The translations under genes and the position numbers were made by a program. A DNA stretch of 64,000 nucleotides from Marinobacterium profundum (lineage in GTDB: Bacteria; Pseudomonadota; Gammaproteobacteria; Pseudomonadales; Balneatricaceae), in contig NZ_BCNS01000098.1 in assembly GCF_001528745.1 (NCBI RefSeq), forward strand, positions 1 through 64,000, given 5' to 3'. Below the pieces are notes generated by a model. That model worked only from the letters and a program-made list of their open reading frames with translations, was not told the origin of the DNA and ran no database searches. Numbering within the stretch: the stretch's first letter is position 1; each line of letters starts with the position of its first letter. Shown here piece after piece: positions 26,896 through 35,880 of the stretch.

Positions 26896-27692
26896 GGTGC
26901 TTCCAGAAAGCGCGCGCTACCACTCATGCCGGCCAGCAGACCTGCAGTATCCTGCGACAGGGTACCGATCAGCAGCAGGGTCTGGCTGCTCTCATCTATG
27001 CGTGCGCCCAGGCGTTTTACCTCAACCGCCAGGGGCTGCCCCGTTTCATCCGGCACAAATTCAAACCGCTGTCCCGGGTGCAGCCAGCCCAGCCAGTTGG
27101 AGGGCACCAGCAGTTGTACTTCCAGGGTGCGGTTGTCAACGATGTCCAGTAGAGGCGTACCGCCGGCGACACTTTCGTGCGGTTGTACCTCGCGTTGTAC
27201 CACCTGACCATCAAAGGGAGCGTTGACGGTACAGCGACGCACCTGCACCTGGTAGACCTTGGCTTCGGCCTGGGCCTGGGCCTGGCGGGCTTCAGCCAGT
27301 GTGACTTCGAAACGGCCGACGGAGTTGAACGACGCCAACTGTTTTTTGTGGTTGAGTTCTTCGCGGGCTGCCCGCACGGCGGCCTGGGCGGCATTCAGCT
27401 GGGCCTGATAGGCACTGCAGTCGAACCTGACCAGCACAGCGTCTTTTTTGAATGCCTGGCCATCGGTGTAGGGCATCTCGATGATGCGACCAGCCAGTTC
27501 ACTCGACATTACGGCCTGGTCACGGGCGCGCAAAATGCCGCGTGCCTTGCGTTGGTCGCTGTGTTGCTGGCCGCCTGGGCTTTCGAGTAGAGGGTTGCCG
27601 AGCAGAGGATCGTCGGATTGTGCTGTGGCTGTTCCATTGCCTGCATAAAGAAGCCACAGGATCGCACAGATCTGGCTGATTTTTCGCTGCAT
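26892..27692 (-). CDS. HlyD/RND-type periplasmic adaptor
   Basis: This 266-residue protein has a signal peptide (about 1-24, ending ATA). Its membrane-fusion-protein fold includes the lipoyl half GRIIEMPYTDGQAFKKDAVLVRFD, a short coiled-coil hairpin and VNAPFDGQVVQREVQPHESV. It is shorter than typical RND adaptors (350-400 residues), chiefly in the hairpin and C-terminus. It is the first gene of a tightly overlapping trio with the GAF-HlyD and M50-HlyD genes. Three adaptor-type polypeptides in one operon, with no ABC or RND pump, is unusual. Confidence 0.87.
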   Translation of the reverse strand: MQRKISQICAILWLLYAGNGTATAQSDDPLLGNPLLESPGGQQHSDQRKARGILRARDQAVMSSELAGRIIEMPYTDGQAFKKDAVLVRFDCSAYQAQLNAAQAAVRAAREELNHKKQLASFNSVGRFEVTLAEARQAQAQAEAKVYQVQVRRCTVNAPFDGQVVQREVQPHESVAGGTPLLDIVDNRTLEVQLLVPSNWLGWLHPGQRFEFVPDETGQPLAVEVKRLGARIDESSQTLLLIGTLSQDTAGLLAGMSGSARFLEAP

Positions 27693-28008
27693 ATTGCGTT
27701 CCCTGCAAGATAAACGATGGCAGCAGTGTAAAGGAGTCAGGCCCAGGGGTAAATCGCAGGCTGCGGATAGTGCCGGGCCTGGATCTTCGGGCTACAGCAG
27801 GGCAGGGTGGCCCGGCATATTGACGTTGTTGTCGTTCAACAGGGCCCTGTGCAGGCGCTCTCACCCTCTTGTTGTCGCGAATTTCGGGTGACATTGTGCA
27901 GGTTGTTGATGTCCCGTCGCCTTGTCAGCTTTGGTACTGAAGTTGCGATTCGACTCGGGGCATTGTATGTCTCTTGACTACACTGTGCTGATTTCGCGGA
28001 GGCTTTGG
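27693..28008. other. Divergent intergenic region
   Basis: This stretch lies between the start of the export-cluster adaptor gene and the SGNH hydrolase gene. It must hold the promoter of the leftward cluster and that of the rightward pair. GCGGAGG at 27996-28002 is the hydrolase ribosome site. I found no convincing operator or hairpin terminator. Confidence 0.45.
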
Positions 28009-28659
28009 ATGCATCAAATTCTGGTTTACGCCGACTCCCTGAGCTGGGGCATTATCCCCGATACACGGCAACGCTTTCGCTTTGATCAGCGCTGGCCGGG
28101 CGTCATGGAGCTGGCGCTGGCAAGCACAGGAATGTCAGTGCGGGTGATCGAAAACTGTCTTAACGGGCGTCGTACCGTATGGGAAGATCCATTCAAACCC
28201 GGGCGCAAGGGACTTGAAGGTCTCGGCGCCTGTATCGAAATGAATTCGCCTCTGGCGCTGGTGATACTGCTACTGGGTACCAATGATTTTCAGTCCATGC
28301 ATGGGTATAACGCCTGGCACTCGGCCCAGGGCCTGGGTGCCCTTATCAGTGCCATTCGTGGCGCCCCCATTGAACCCGGCATGCCGGTGCCACCTATTCT
28401 GGTGGTTGCACCGCCAACCCTGCAGCAGGCCAGGGGCGCTATAGCGCCAAAATTTGAAGGTTGCGAAACCCGGGCGCTTGGGCTGACCGCGGCGATTGAG
28501 GCGCTCGCACGGGAGCGTGCTTGTCATTTTTTTGATGCGGGATCCGTGACACCGACCAGCCGAGTGGATGGCGTGCATCTGGATGAAGATCAGCATCGAC
28601 GCCTCGGTGAGGCGCTGGCCCGTACTGTGAACACCCTGTTAGCTCGGGAGCAGAACTAG
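28009..28659 (+). CDS. SGNH/GDSL hydrolase (arylesterase-like)
   Basis: This 216-residue cytoplasmic esterase has all four SGNH blocks: DSLSWG with the nucleophile serine near residue 9, the glycine/asparagine block around IENCLNGRRTVWEDP, LLGTNDFQ, and DGVHLDEDQH with the Asp/His pair. The ATG at 28009 has GCGGAGG seven bases before it. The longer frame from 27922 lacks a ribosome site and would put 29 unrelated residues ahead of block I. No signal peptide is seen. The gene ends 5 bp before the next GNAT gene, so the two are probably co-transcribed. Confidence 0.88.
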   Translation: MHQILVYADSLSWGIIPDTRQRFRFDQRWPGVMELALASTGMSVRVIENCLNGRRTVWEDPFKPGRKGLEGLGACIEMNSPLALVILLLGTNDFQSMHGYNAWHSAQGLGALISAIRGAPIEPGMPVPPILVVAPPTLQQARGAIAPKFEGCETRALGLTAAIEALARERACHFFDAGSVTPTSRVDGVHLDEDQHRRLGEALARTVNTLLAREQN

Positions 28660-28664
28660 ACGGC

Positions 28665-29129
28665 ATGATTATTCGCAATTATCGAGAGAGGGATTGCCGC
28701 GCTATCGCCGATCTGTTTCACGCGGCGGTGCATGCAATCGAGGACCGCGACTACAGCGCGGCCGAACGGGAGGCCTGGGCGCCCACACCGCCGGACTATG
28801 CCGCCTGGCAGCTGCGCCTTGAGCAGCGACAGCCCTGGGTGGCCGATTACGTTGGCAGAGTTGTCGGCTTTATCGAGCTGGAGCCAGACGGGCATATCGA
28901 CTGTCTTTATGTGCATCCTGAGTATCAACGTCAGGGTATTGCCGGCCGGTTGTTGCGACAGCTGATACAACAGGCCGGGAACTTTGGCATTACTCAGCTG
29001 CATGTCGAGGCGAGCAAGCCCGCCCGAGCATTTTTCGAAGCCCACGGCTTTGAGCTGCAGGCGCAGCATAGCGTTAGCCGTCGCGGTCAGACGCTGATCA
29101 ATTACCGCATGGTTAGAGGGCGCTTTTAA
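28665..29129 (+). CDS. GNAT-family N-acetyltransferase
   Basis: This 154-residue GNAT enzyme has the CoA motif VHPEYQRQGIAGRLLRQLI and the C-terminal ARAFFEAHGFELQAQ. It resembles the YafP/YjaB-like group (MIIRNYRERDCRAIADLF start). Its last codons (29092-29111) are duplicated exactly at 36002-36021. This suggests that the efflux block downstream was inserted at the end of this gene, as with islands that restore the 3' end of their target. Confidence 0.87.
   Translation: MIIRNYRERDCRAIADLFHAAVHAIEDRDYSAAEREAWAPTPPDYAAWQLRLEQRQPWVADYVGRVVGFIELEPDGHIDCLYVHPEYQRQGIAGRLLRQLIQQAGNFGITQLHVEASKPARAFFEAHGFELQAQHSVSRRGQTLINYRMVRGRF
29092..29111 (+). repeat. 20-bp direct repeat, left copy
   Basis: The sequence CGCTGATCAATTACCGCATG occurs here inside the 3' end of the GNAT gene and again, perfectly and in the same orientation, at 36002-36021. 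The two copies bracket the MITE, the RND efflux operon and its TetR gene. Confidence 0.85.
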
Positions 29130-29136
29130 TAAGCTC

Positions 29137-29303
29137 CTAGGAGGCTGTCCGAGAATGCTGGCCGTAGCGAGAGCCGACTGATTTGAGCGGGCTTTTGCGG
29201 TGTTTTAAGGCGAATAGTGGTTCTATTTAACGCAAAACAGCACAAAAAACAGCCAAACTCAGGTGGCTCGCAGTAGGTTGTGTATTGTCGGACAGCCTCC
29301 TAG
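29137..29303. repeat. 167-bp MITE-like palindromic element, complete copy
   Basis: Terminal inverted repeats CTAGGAGGCTGTCCGA (29137-29152) and TCGGACAGCCTCCTAG (29288-29303) are perfect over 16 bp. The inner arms remain recognisably complementary for about 70 bp, leaving a short centre around CGAATAGTGGTTC. It is too short to code for a transposase. The flanking CTAG may be part of the repeat or a 4-bp palindromic target duplication. A partial inverted copy is at 1-106. Confidence 0.85.
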
Positions 29304-29349
29304 ACTCTAAATGATTGAAGGCGCTGGCATGCTTGCATGCTGCAGGGCT

Positions 29350-32300
29350 CTAGTCGGTTCGAGCGACCACCAGCTTGGAGAGTTTCGGTTTGAGCCACAT
29401 TTCGAAGTCGTCAATCAGTTCGTAGACCACGGGTACCAGCACCAGCGAGAGGAGTGTCGAGCTGATCAGGCCGCCGATAACAGCAATGGCCATAGGCGCG
29501 CGAAACTCGGAGCCTTCCCCCAGGGCGAGCGCCGTTGGCAGCATGCCGGCAGCCATGGCAACCGTGGTCATCACGATCGGACGAGAGCGCTCGCGGCAGG
29601 CGCGGATCAGCGCATCTTTTTGCGAGACGCCGGTGCGTTCGAGCTCGATGGTGAACTCCACCAGCAGGATGGAGTTCTTCGCCGCCAGCCCCATCAGCAT
29701 CAGCAGGCCGATCAAGGCAGGAAGGTCGAGCTCACTGCCCGCCACGAGTAGGCCGAAGAAGGCGCCGGCCAGCGACAGCGGCAGTGCGGCCAGGATGGTG
29801 ATGGGTTTAAAGAAACTCTTGAACAGCAGTACCAGCACGGCAAAGATCAGACCGATGCCGGCCAGCATGGCCGCGCCGAAACTGCCGAACAGCTCGGCCA
29901 TGTTCTCGCTCTGGCCATAGGCTGGCTGGCTGACCCCTGCAGGCAGGGTCTGCATGATCGGTAGCTGCCTGATCGCCTGGTCGGCGTCGCCGAGAGACAC
30001 ACCGTTGAGCTGACCCTCGATAGTCGCACGACGTTTGCGGTCGAAACGATCGATCCTGGCGGCACCGGGTTGAAAGCGGATATCAGCGACCGCAGAGAGC
30101 GGCACCGAGACGCCGCTTGAGGTCGGTACGCGCAGGTTGCGCAGGGTCTGCAGATCGGCTCGGGCATCGCCAGGCAAGCGCACGCGAATCGGCAAACGCT
30201 GCTCTCCGGTGTTGAATTTCGCAGTATTGGCATCGACGTCGCCAAGGGTTGCCACGCGGGTGATCGACCCCAGCGTTTCTGCGGTCACGCCAAGTCGTGC
30301 CGCTTGCGCCGGTTTGGGCGAAATGATCAGTTCTGAACCTGGGCGGGGAGTGACCTGGTGGACGTTGCTGAGCTGAGCTAGGCCACGCATCTGTAGTTCC
30401 AGGGTCAGGGCGGTTTCAGACAGCAGGTCTGCATCTTCGCTCGCGAGGAGTACCTGCACCGTGCTGCTGCCACCGCCACCGGAGGCAGCAAACCCCAGGC
30501 GCACGTCGGCAATGCTCAGGAGCAGGGGCTTGAGCTCCACCTGGAATACTTGTGTAGTGACAGCACGGTCTTCTTTCAGCAGTACGGTGACGCGACCCGA
30601 ACGAAGGTCGCCGTCGCTGCTGCCGGAGCCGACAGTGGTGAACACGGTCTCGACATCGGGTAAGGCTTTCAGCTTGCTGGTGAGGGTTTCACTGCTGCGG
30701 CGCATGTCGGCCAGGGTCGCGCCAGGCGCGCCTTCGAGCGTTAACTCGACGATGCCGTTGTCCTGTGGCGGCGAAAAGCCGGCGGGCAGCATGCTGGCCA
30801 GCAGCACCGAACCGGCCAGCAAGGCGCCGCCGAAGCCCAGCGACAACCAGCGATGTGCCAGAGCGAAATCCAGCGCTCGACGATAGAAACCGGTGAACGG
30901 CTTTGGCGGGTGAATATGGGTCGCCGGCTTGAGGAAATAAGCGGCCAGCAATGGCGTCAGTAACCGTGCCACGAGCAATGAAAACAGCACCGAAAGTGCC
31001 ACTGTGAAGCCGAACTCCTTGAAAAACTGACCGGCGAACCCGCCCATCAATGACACTGGGAGGAACACCACGACAATGGTCAGTGTGGTGGCGACCACGG
31101 CCAGGCCTATTTCGTCGGCACCGAACAATGCCGCCTTATAAGGGCTTTCCCCGGCCTCGATTCGCTTTTGTATATTCTCGATCTCGACGATGGCATCGTC
31201 CACCAGAATTCCGATTACCAGGGTGAGTGCCAGCAGCGTGATCATGTTGAGGCTGAAACCCATGTAGCTCATCGCGGCGAAGGTCGGAATCAGCGAGATG
31301 GGCATGGCCAGTGCGGCGATGACAGTCGCGCGCCAGTTACGCAGGAAGATGAACACCACCAGTGCTGCGAGTAACATGCCCTCGACCAGCGCATCCAGGG
31401 TGGCGGAGAAGCTGTTTTGTGTGCTGCTTGCGGTCGAGACGATACGCTCGAACTTGACCTGCGGATAGGCTTTGGCCAGTTCCTCTGTGGCCTGTTCAAC
31501 GGCCCTGGCTACTGCCACGTCCGAGGATGATTTGGTTTTTTTGACCTGAAAGCCCACCACCGAACGGCCGTCGAGCGCCGCGAAGCCGCGTCTTTCGGCT
31601 GCCCCACTGGCAACGGTGGCGACGTCGGACAAGCGCACTTCGCGGCCATTCCCAGTGGAAATTACCATGTTGCTCAGCGCTGTGGTGGTTTCGGCGGCGG
31701 CGAGTACCCGTACCGTCTGTTCGCGGTTGCCGATCTCGGAGCGTCCGCCCGGTACATCGGTGCTGGCGCTGCGCAGGGCGTTGTTCACCTGGGGTGCGGT
31801 CAGACCGAGGGCCTCGAGCCGGTCAGGATTGAGCGTGACGTTGATTTCGCGCTCGACTCCGCCGACTCGAGTCACCTGAGCCACGCCCTGTTCGGTGATC
31901 AGGCGGCGGGCGACTGTGTCATCGACGAACCAGCTGAGCTCAACGTCCGATAGGCTGTCGGTGGCCACGGCATAGGTCACGATAGGCGCGGAGTCGACAT
32001 CAAAGCGCTGCACTATGGGTTCTTCGATACCACGAGGCAGGTTTCCGCGGATACGGTCGATGGCCGAGCGCACCTCGTCGGTCGCTTTCTGCGGATCCTC
32101 GCCAATCTCGAATTCCACCGTCGTGCTCGACAGCCCTTGAGATACGCTCGACTGCACGTGATCGACGCCCGCAACATTTGACACTGCTGCCTCGACTTCG
32201 CGGGTGATCTGGGTCTCGACTTCGCTCGCCGCCGCGCCTGATAGGGTCACCGTGACCTGCACAATCGGAAAAGACACATCGGGGTAGAGTTTGATCGGCA

Positions 32301-32400
32301 GCGAATGGTACCCCGCCATACCGGCGATCATCAGCGCGATAAAGAGTACCGCCACCGGAATTGGATTTCGGATCGCCCAGGCGGACATCTGTACGTTCAT
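29350..32400 (-). CDS. RND efflux transporter permease (HAE1/AcrB-like family)
   Basis: This 1016-residue proton-driven inner-membrane pump has the twofold RND layout: a membrane segment near the N-terminus, a large periplasmic loop, six helices, a second loop and six helices. The proton-relay pair is present in LVIGILVDDAIVEIENIQ, and the second-half MGLAAKNSILLVEF supplies the lysine-bearing helix. The ends match family length, so it is probably intact. Its start overlaps the adaptor stop. Drug specificity cannot be read. The operon order is outer-membrane gene, adaptor, pump, with a TetR gene upstream. Confidence 0.93.
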   Translation of the reverse strand: MNVQMSAWAIRNPIPVAVLFIALMIAGMAGYHSLPIKLYPDVSFPIVQVTVTLSGAAASEVETQITREVEAAVSNVAGVDHVQSSVSQGLSSTTVEFEIGEDPQKATDEVRSAIDRIRGNLPRGIEEPIVQRFDVDSAPIVTYAVATDSLSDVELSWFVDDTVARRLITEQGVAQVTRVGGVEREINVTLNPDRLEALGLTAPQVNNALRSASTDVPGGRSEIGNREQTVRVLAAAETTTALSNMVISTGNGREVRLSDVATVASGAAERRGFAALDGRSVVGFQVKKTKSSSDVAVARAVEQATEELAKAYPQVKFERIVSTASSTQNSFSATLDALVEGMLLAALVVFIFLRNWRATVIAALAMPISLIPTFAAMSYMGFSLNMITLLALTLVIGILVDDAIVEIENIQKRIEAGESPYKAALFGADEIGLAVVATTLTIVVVFLPVSLMGGFAGQFFKEFGFTVALSVLFSLLVARLLTPLLAAYFLKPATHIHPPKPFTGFYRRALDFALAHRWLSLGFGGALLAGSVLLASMLPAGFSPPQDNGIVELTLEGAPGATLADMRRSSETLTSKLKALPDVETVFTTVGSGSSDGDLRSGRVTVLLKEDRAVTTQVFQVELKPLLLSIADVRLGFAASGGGGSSTVQVLLASEDADLLSETALTLELQMRGLAQLSNVHQVTPRPGSELIISPKPAQAARLGVTAETLGSITRVATLGDVDANTAKFNTGEQRLPIRVRLPGDARADLQTLRNLRVPTSSGVSVPLSAVADIRFQPGAARIDRFDRKRRATIEGQLNGVSLGDADQAIRQLPIMQTLPAGVSQPAYGQSENMAELFGSFGAAMLAGIGLIFAVLVLLFKSFFKPITILAALPLSLAGAFFGLLVAGSELDLPALIGLLMLMGLAAKNSILLVEFTIELERTGVSQKDALIRACRERSRPIVMTTVAMAAGMLPTALALGEGSEFRAPMAIAVIGGLISSTLLSLVLVPVVYELIDDFEMWLKPKLSKLVVARTD

Positions 32401-33515
32401 TATTGGCTCCTCGCCTGATCATTGCCGGCCACGGGTTTGGACTCAACGGGGGATACCAGGTCGCCATCGAGCAGGAAGGCTCCGCCACCGAGGGCGACGC
32501 GGGTGCCGACCGGCGGCCCCTGTTCTATGGCAACGAAGCCGTCGGCCCGGGTGGCGGTGTGGATCGGTACGCGGTGGGCGCGATTGTGCTCATCGATCAC
32601 GATCAGCAACGGGCCGCTGGCTTCGAACTGAACGGCCTTTTCCGGAACCGCGGGCACCGGCGTGGCGTCACGGCTGAATAGGACGCGGGCATAACCGCCG
32701 GCACGCAGCTCCGGGTCATGCGGCAGGCGCACGCGAACCCGGCCGAGTTTGGTGAGTGGGTCGATGCGGGGTGAAAGCAGGCGTGCCGTTCCCGTCAGTT
32801 CGGTACCCGAGGGCAGGGTGATCACTGCGCTTTGGTCGACGACGATACTTGCAAGGCTATCTTCTGGCACTTCTGCGTCCAGTTCGATTAGGCCATCGCG
32901 GGCAATGCGGAACATCGGTTGGCTAGGGCTAGCGACATCCCCCGGGCGCACCATGCGCTCAAGCACGGTTCCCGCGACAGGCGCGCTGACCAACATCCGA
33001 CGCTCCTGGGTGCCCAGCTCATTGAGTTGCGCCTGTGCAACCTGCACTGCCGCCATGGCGCTTTGTGCCTGGGCGCGCCGGCTCTGAATCTGTTCATCTG
33101 AAATAATACCGGTGCCATCTAGCCCCTTAACGCGTGCGGCTTCGCCTCGCGCCTGGGTGGATTGAGCCTTGGCCTGGGCAACGCTGGCTTTTGCTTGGGC
33201 AATCTTCGCCTGCAGCAATTCGGAGTCGAGCCTGGCGAGTGTCTGCCCCTCTTGAACCGTGGCACCTTCCTCGACCATTACCTCGGCGACCCTGAAGCCT
33301 GATAGCTCGGAGCCGACGGCTGCCTCTTCACGTGGCACCAGTAAACCTGAGGCGGTCAGGCTGCTGGCCATTGGATGCAGCACCACTTGAGTCACGCTGA
33401 CGGCGCGAGAGTCCTCGGGTTCAATCTGGGGCTTGCTGGCGTCGGGGGCCTTTGAACAACCTGCGCTCAGTACCAGCGCGGCGGTGAGCGGCAATGCCCA
33501 GCTTCTAGGATTCAT
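32400..33515 (-). CDS. RND efflux periplasmic adaptor (membrane fusion protein)
   Basis: This 371-residue lipoprotein has signal lipobox LVLSAGC near residue 19. The barrel-sandwich text ELSGFRVAEVMVEEGATVQEGQTL, an alanine/glutamine-rich coiled-coil hairpin (AKIAQAKASVAQAKAQSTQ) and VSAPVAGTVLERMVRPGDV are typical of AcrA/MexE-like adaptors. Its start overlaps the outer-membrane gene by four bases (ATGA), and its stop overlaps the pump start. Confidence 0.92.
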   Translation of the reverse strand: MNPRSWALPLTAALVLSAGCSKAPDASKPQIEPEDSRAVSVTQVVLHPMASSLTASGLLVPREEAAVGSELSGFRVAEVMVEEGATVQEGQTLARLDSELLQAKIAQAKASVAQAKAQSTQARGEAARVKGLDGTGIISDEQIQSRRAQAQSAMAAVQVAQAQLNELGTQERRMLVSAPVAGTVLERMVRPGDVASPSQPMFRIARDGLIELDAEVPEDSLASIVVDQSAVITLPSGTELTGTARLLSPRIDPLTKLGRVRVRLPHDPELRAGGYARVLFSRDATPVPAVPEKAVQFEASGPLLIVIDEHNRAHRVPIHTATRADGFVAIEQGPPVGTRVALGGGAFLLDGDLVSPVESKPVAGNDQARSQ

Positions 33516-34972
33516 AGCGTGTTACCTTTTGAAAATGGGTGCGTCTGGGCGCTATTCCAGCCACCGCCAAGTGCCTGAAATACCTGAACTGAACGCTGCA
33601 GGGCGTCGACTTTCGCCCCCGTTAGCGCGGATCGAGCAGTGCGCCATGACCGTTCGGCATCGAGCAGTTCCTGAAGATCGGCGAAGCCCAGTTCGTAGCG
33701 CCTCTGAGCCGCAGAGTAAGCTGTGTGTGCGTGAGCTTCACCGCCCGCCAGGGTGCTGACCCGGCGCTGATCGGCCAGCAGTCGTACCAGCGATTGGTCC
33801 GCCTCCGAGAAGGCGGCTTGCACGGAGCGTTCATAGGCAAGCAACGCCTGTTCGGCACGAGCGCCTTCGATGGCCAGCTGAGCCTTGAGTCGGGGTCGGT
33901 CGAGAATGGGCATGGTTAGACCGGCACCTAGTGACCAGAAGAGTGAGCTGGTGTCGAGCGCGCTGCTTTGGAAGGAGAGACCGGCGCCCGGGTTGAGTGT
34001 CAAACGAGGGAAAAACGCCAGTTCTGCGAGGCGAACCTGGCTGGCCGCCCGTTCGATTTGTGCGGTGGCCTTGCGTACGTCGGGACGACGCGTCAGCAGA
34101 TCGCCTGGCAGCGTGGCCGGTATCGTCGGCACTTCGCCAAGGGTCGGGGTGATCTCAAGTGTCGCCAGTGGATTTGCACCATCGCCAACCACTGTCAGCA
34201 GTGCACGCCGCGCGGCCAGCAGGGCCGCTTTGAAGTTCTCGGCCTGTGCCTCGGCTTGGGCGACGTCAGTGGCGGCGCGATCAACTTGGCCAGCCGGGGT
34301 CAGGCCGCGTCGAGCCTGTTCTGTCACCACGGTCAACAACTGCTGCTGAATGCGCAGGGTTTCCCGCGCCTCATCATGCTGTACATGCAGACCACGCGCC
34401 TGAAACAGCGAGCGGGCGACTTCGGCGGCAATGGCCGCGCGCGCTGCCTCAACCTCGAAACGGGCGGTCTCGGTATCGGCATCGGCGCCGCGTTGGGTGG
34501 CACCACGCCGGCCGACCAGATCGAGCTCCCAGCTAACCGGCAGACTGAGGTTGGCGGTCTTGGCGGTAGTGCTTCTGTTCACGCCTGAATCGAGATCCGG
34601 GCTGTCTTCGAGGTTCAGTGTCTCGCGATACTCGGCATTGCCCTGAATATCTCCTTGCAGGCCGAATTTTGCCAGGCTTACCGAGCGCAGTGCCCGAGAT
34701 TCTTGCAAGCGTGCCAGGGCTTCACGCACGCTAAACCCTTGGGTCAGTGCACGTGAGGTCAATGTCGTGAGCTGTGTATCCTTATACAGCGTCCACCATT
34801 GATCAAGTCTTGCGACGGGCGCCGTAGCGAGGGCGCTGTCATACACTGATGGCAGAGCCACGTCTGCGCTGCGGGGAGGAACACCCGTGGCACAGGCGCT
34901 CAGCAGCAGGGATATGCCGAGTATCGGTAGCCAAGTGGCTAGCAAAGGTACAGCATGAGATAGGTTAGGCAA
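33512..34972 (-). CDS. Outer-membrane efflux lipoprotein, NodT/OprM family
   Basis: This 486-residue protein has lipobox LLLSAC near residue 27 and two OEP domains. Family text includes VPTIPATLPGDLLTRRPDVRKA and GLSFQSSALDTSSLFWSLGAGLTMPILDR. The start is TTG with GAGGA upstream, and no ATG stands ahead of the signal peptide. It is the first gene of the efflux operon, 199 bp downstream of the tetR stop. Tandem operator-like palindromes at 35114-35144 lie in that gap. Confidence 0.92.
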   Translation of the reverse strand: MPNLSHAVPLLATWLPILGISLLLSACATGVPPRSADVALPSVYDSALATAPVARLDQWWTLYKDTQLTTLTSRALTQGFSVREALARLQESRALRSVSLAKFGLQGDIQGNAEYRETLNLEDSPDLDSGVNRSTTAKTANLSLPVSWELDLVGRRGATQRGADADTETARFEVEAARAAIAAEVARSLFQARGLHVQHDEARETLRIQQQLLTVVTEQARRGLTPAGQVDRAATDVAQAEAQAENFKAALLAARRALLTVVGDGANPLATLEITPTLGEVPTIPATLPGDLLTRRPDVRKATAQIERAASQVRLAELAFFPRLTLNPGAGLSFQSSALDTSSLFWSLGAGLTMPILDRPRLKAQLAIEGARAEQALLAYERSVQAAFSEADQSLVRLLADQRRVSTLAGGEAHAHTAYSAAQRRYELGFADLQELLDAERSWRTARSALTGAKVDALQRSVQVFQALGGGWNSAQTHPFSKGNTL

Positions 34973-35113
34973 AGGTATTGAATCCTCTGATAGCGAGCCC
35001 GATGTGCACTTTGTGTTAGTGCCGAAGGCTCGTAATGAGTCAGTTCACCATGCCGATAGCGCGAGTAATGGCTTTACTCGTTTGCATCGCTGTTGCATGA
35101 CGGCGTGCGCTTA

Positions 35114-35144
35114 ATACCTAGGGTCATTTTTAGACCGACGGTCA
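35114..35144 (-). promoter_or_regulatory. Tandem TetR-type operators upstream of the efflux operon
   Basis: Two copies of the pattern TGACC-N3-GGTCA lie 18 bp apart centre to centre: ATACCTAGGGTCA (35114-35126, two mismatches) and AGACCGACGGTCA (35132-35144, one mismatch). The arrangement mirrors the pair upstream of the tetR gene at 35849-35880. The same repressor therefore probably controls both its own gene and the pump operon. Confidence 0.65.
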
Positions 35145-35170
35145 CTGGTGGGTAAAAAAATATTCAACCG

Positions 35171-35824
35171 TCAAGCACTTGCGCGTCCCGGTAAATCGAT
35201 GGGCTGGTCGTGGTAAATCAGGCCGGCCAAGATGAACCGGGTCAGGTCGTCCAGGTGTTCGGCTTGATCGATATCACCCAGGTAGCCACTCCACACCAAC
35301 TGAATCGCCCCCCAGAACGCTGATTGCGCCCCGAACAACAGTTTGGCCAGGGGTTTCGGTGGGAATATGCCTTGCTCGACGCCTTCGGCTATCAAGAGAT
35401 GAGTGGGTTGCGCGATCTGCTGCTCGATGGCCAGCATTTCGCCCAAGGTGGCAGGTGACAACCGGGAGCGAAAACCGGAACGGCTGCAGTACAGAAATAC
35501 TCGGTGCAGTTCCTTGCTCGACAAGTGCACTTCCCAGGCTGCGCACATGTTCTGCCGGAAGCGTTCTATAACGGGTAATTGCGGGTCAATGATCGAAAAA
35601 CGAGCCAGTATTTGACGCTGAAACAGCATGGCCAGCTGCGCGTAGATCTCATCCTTGCTGGCAAAATGCTTGTATATCGTGCCTTTGCCGACCTCAGCTT
35701 GCTGGGCAATTTCCGCCACAGTGACGTCTTCCCAAGAGTCCGACTGAAAGAGCACCAAGGCTGCATCCAGGATTTCCTGGCCGCGTAGGGCGAATTGGCG
35801 TGATTTTCTACTTGGAGTTGTCAT
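35171..35824 (-). CDS. TetR-family repressor of the RND efflux operon
   Basis: This 217-residue regulator has an N-terminal helix-turn-helix (about 15-60; VTVAEIAQQAEVGKGTIYKHF). The C-terminal ligand domain is typical in size (ending near FILAGLIYHDQP). It is transcribed in the same direction as the efflux operon and lies just upstream of it. Two perfect TGACC-N3-GGTCA palindromes precede its ATG, and weaker ones precede the operon, so autorepression and pump repression are likely. The inducing ligand is unknown. Confidence 0.9.
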   Translation of the reverse strand: MTTPSRKSRQFALRGQEILDAALVLFQSDSWEDVTVAEIAQQAEVGKGTIYKHFASKDEIYAQLAMLFQRQILARFSIIDPQLPVIERFRQNMCAAWEVHLSSKELHRVFLYCSRSGFRSRLSPATLGEMLAIEQQIAQPTHLLIAEGVEQGIFPPKPLAKLLFGAQSAFWGAIQLVWSGYLGDIDQAEHLDDLTRFILAGLIYHDQPIDLPGRASA

Positions 35825-35848
35825 GGGAAGCTATCCAGGTAATTTTAG

Positions 35849-35880
35849 TGACCAATGGTCATTATTGTGACCGGTGGTCA
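35849..35880 (-). promoter_or_regulatory. Tandem TetR-type operators upstream of tetR
   Basis: Two perfect palindromes, TGACCAATGGTCA (35849-35861) and TGACCGGTGGTCA (35868-35880), lie 19 bp apart centre to centre and 25-56 bp before the tetR start. Each has 5-bp inverted arms. The spacing would let two dimers bind nearly two helical turns apart. Confidence 0.8.
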
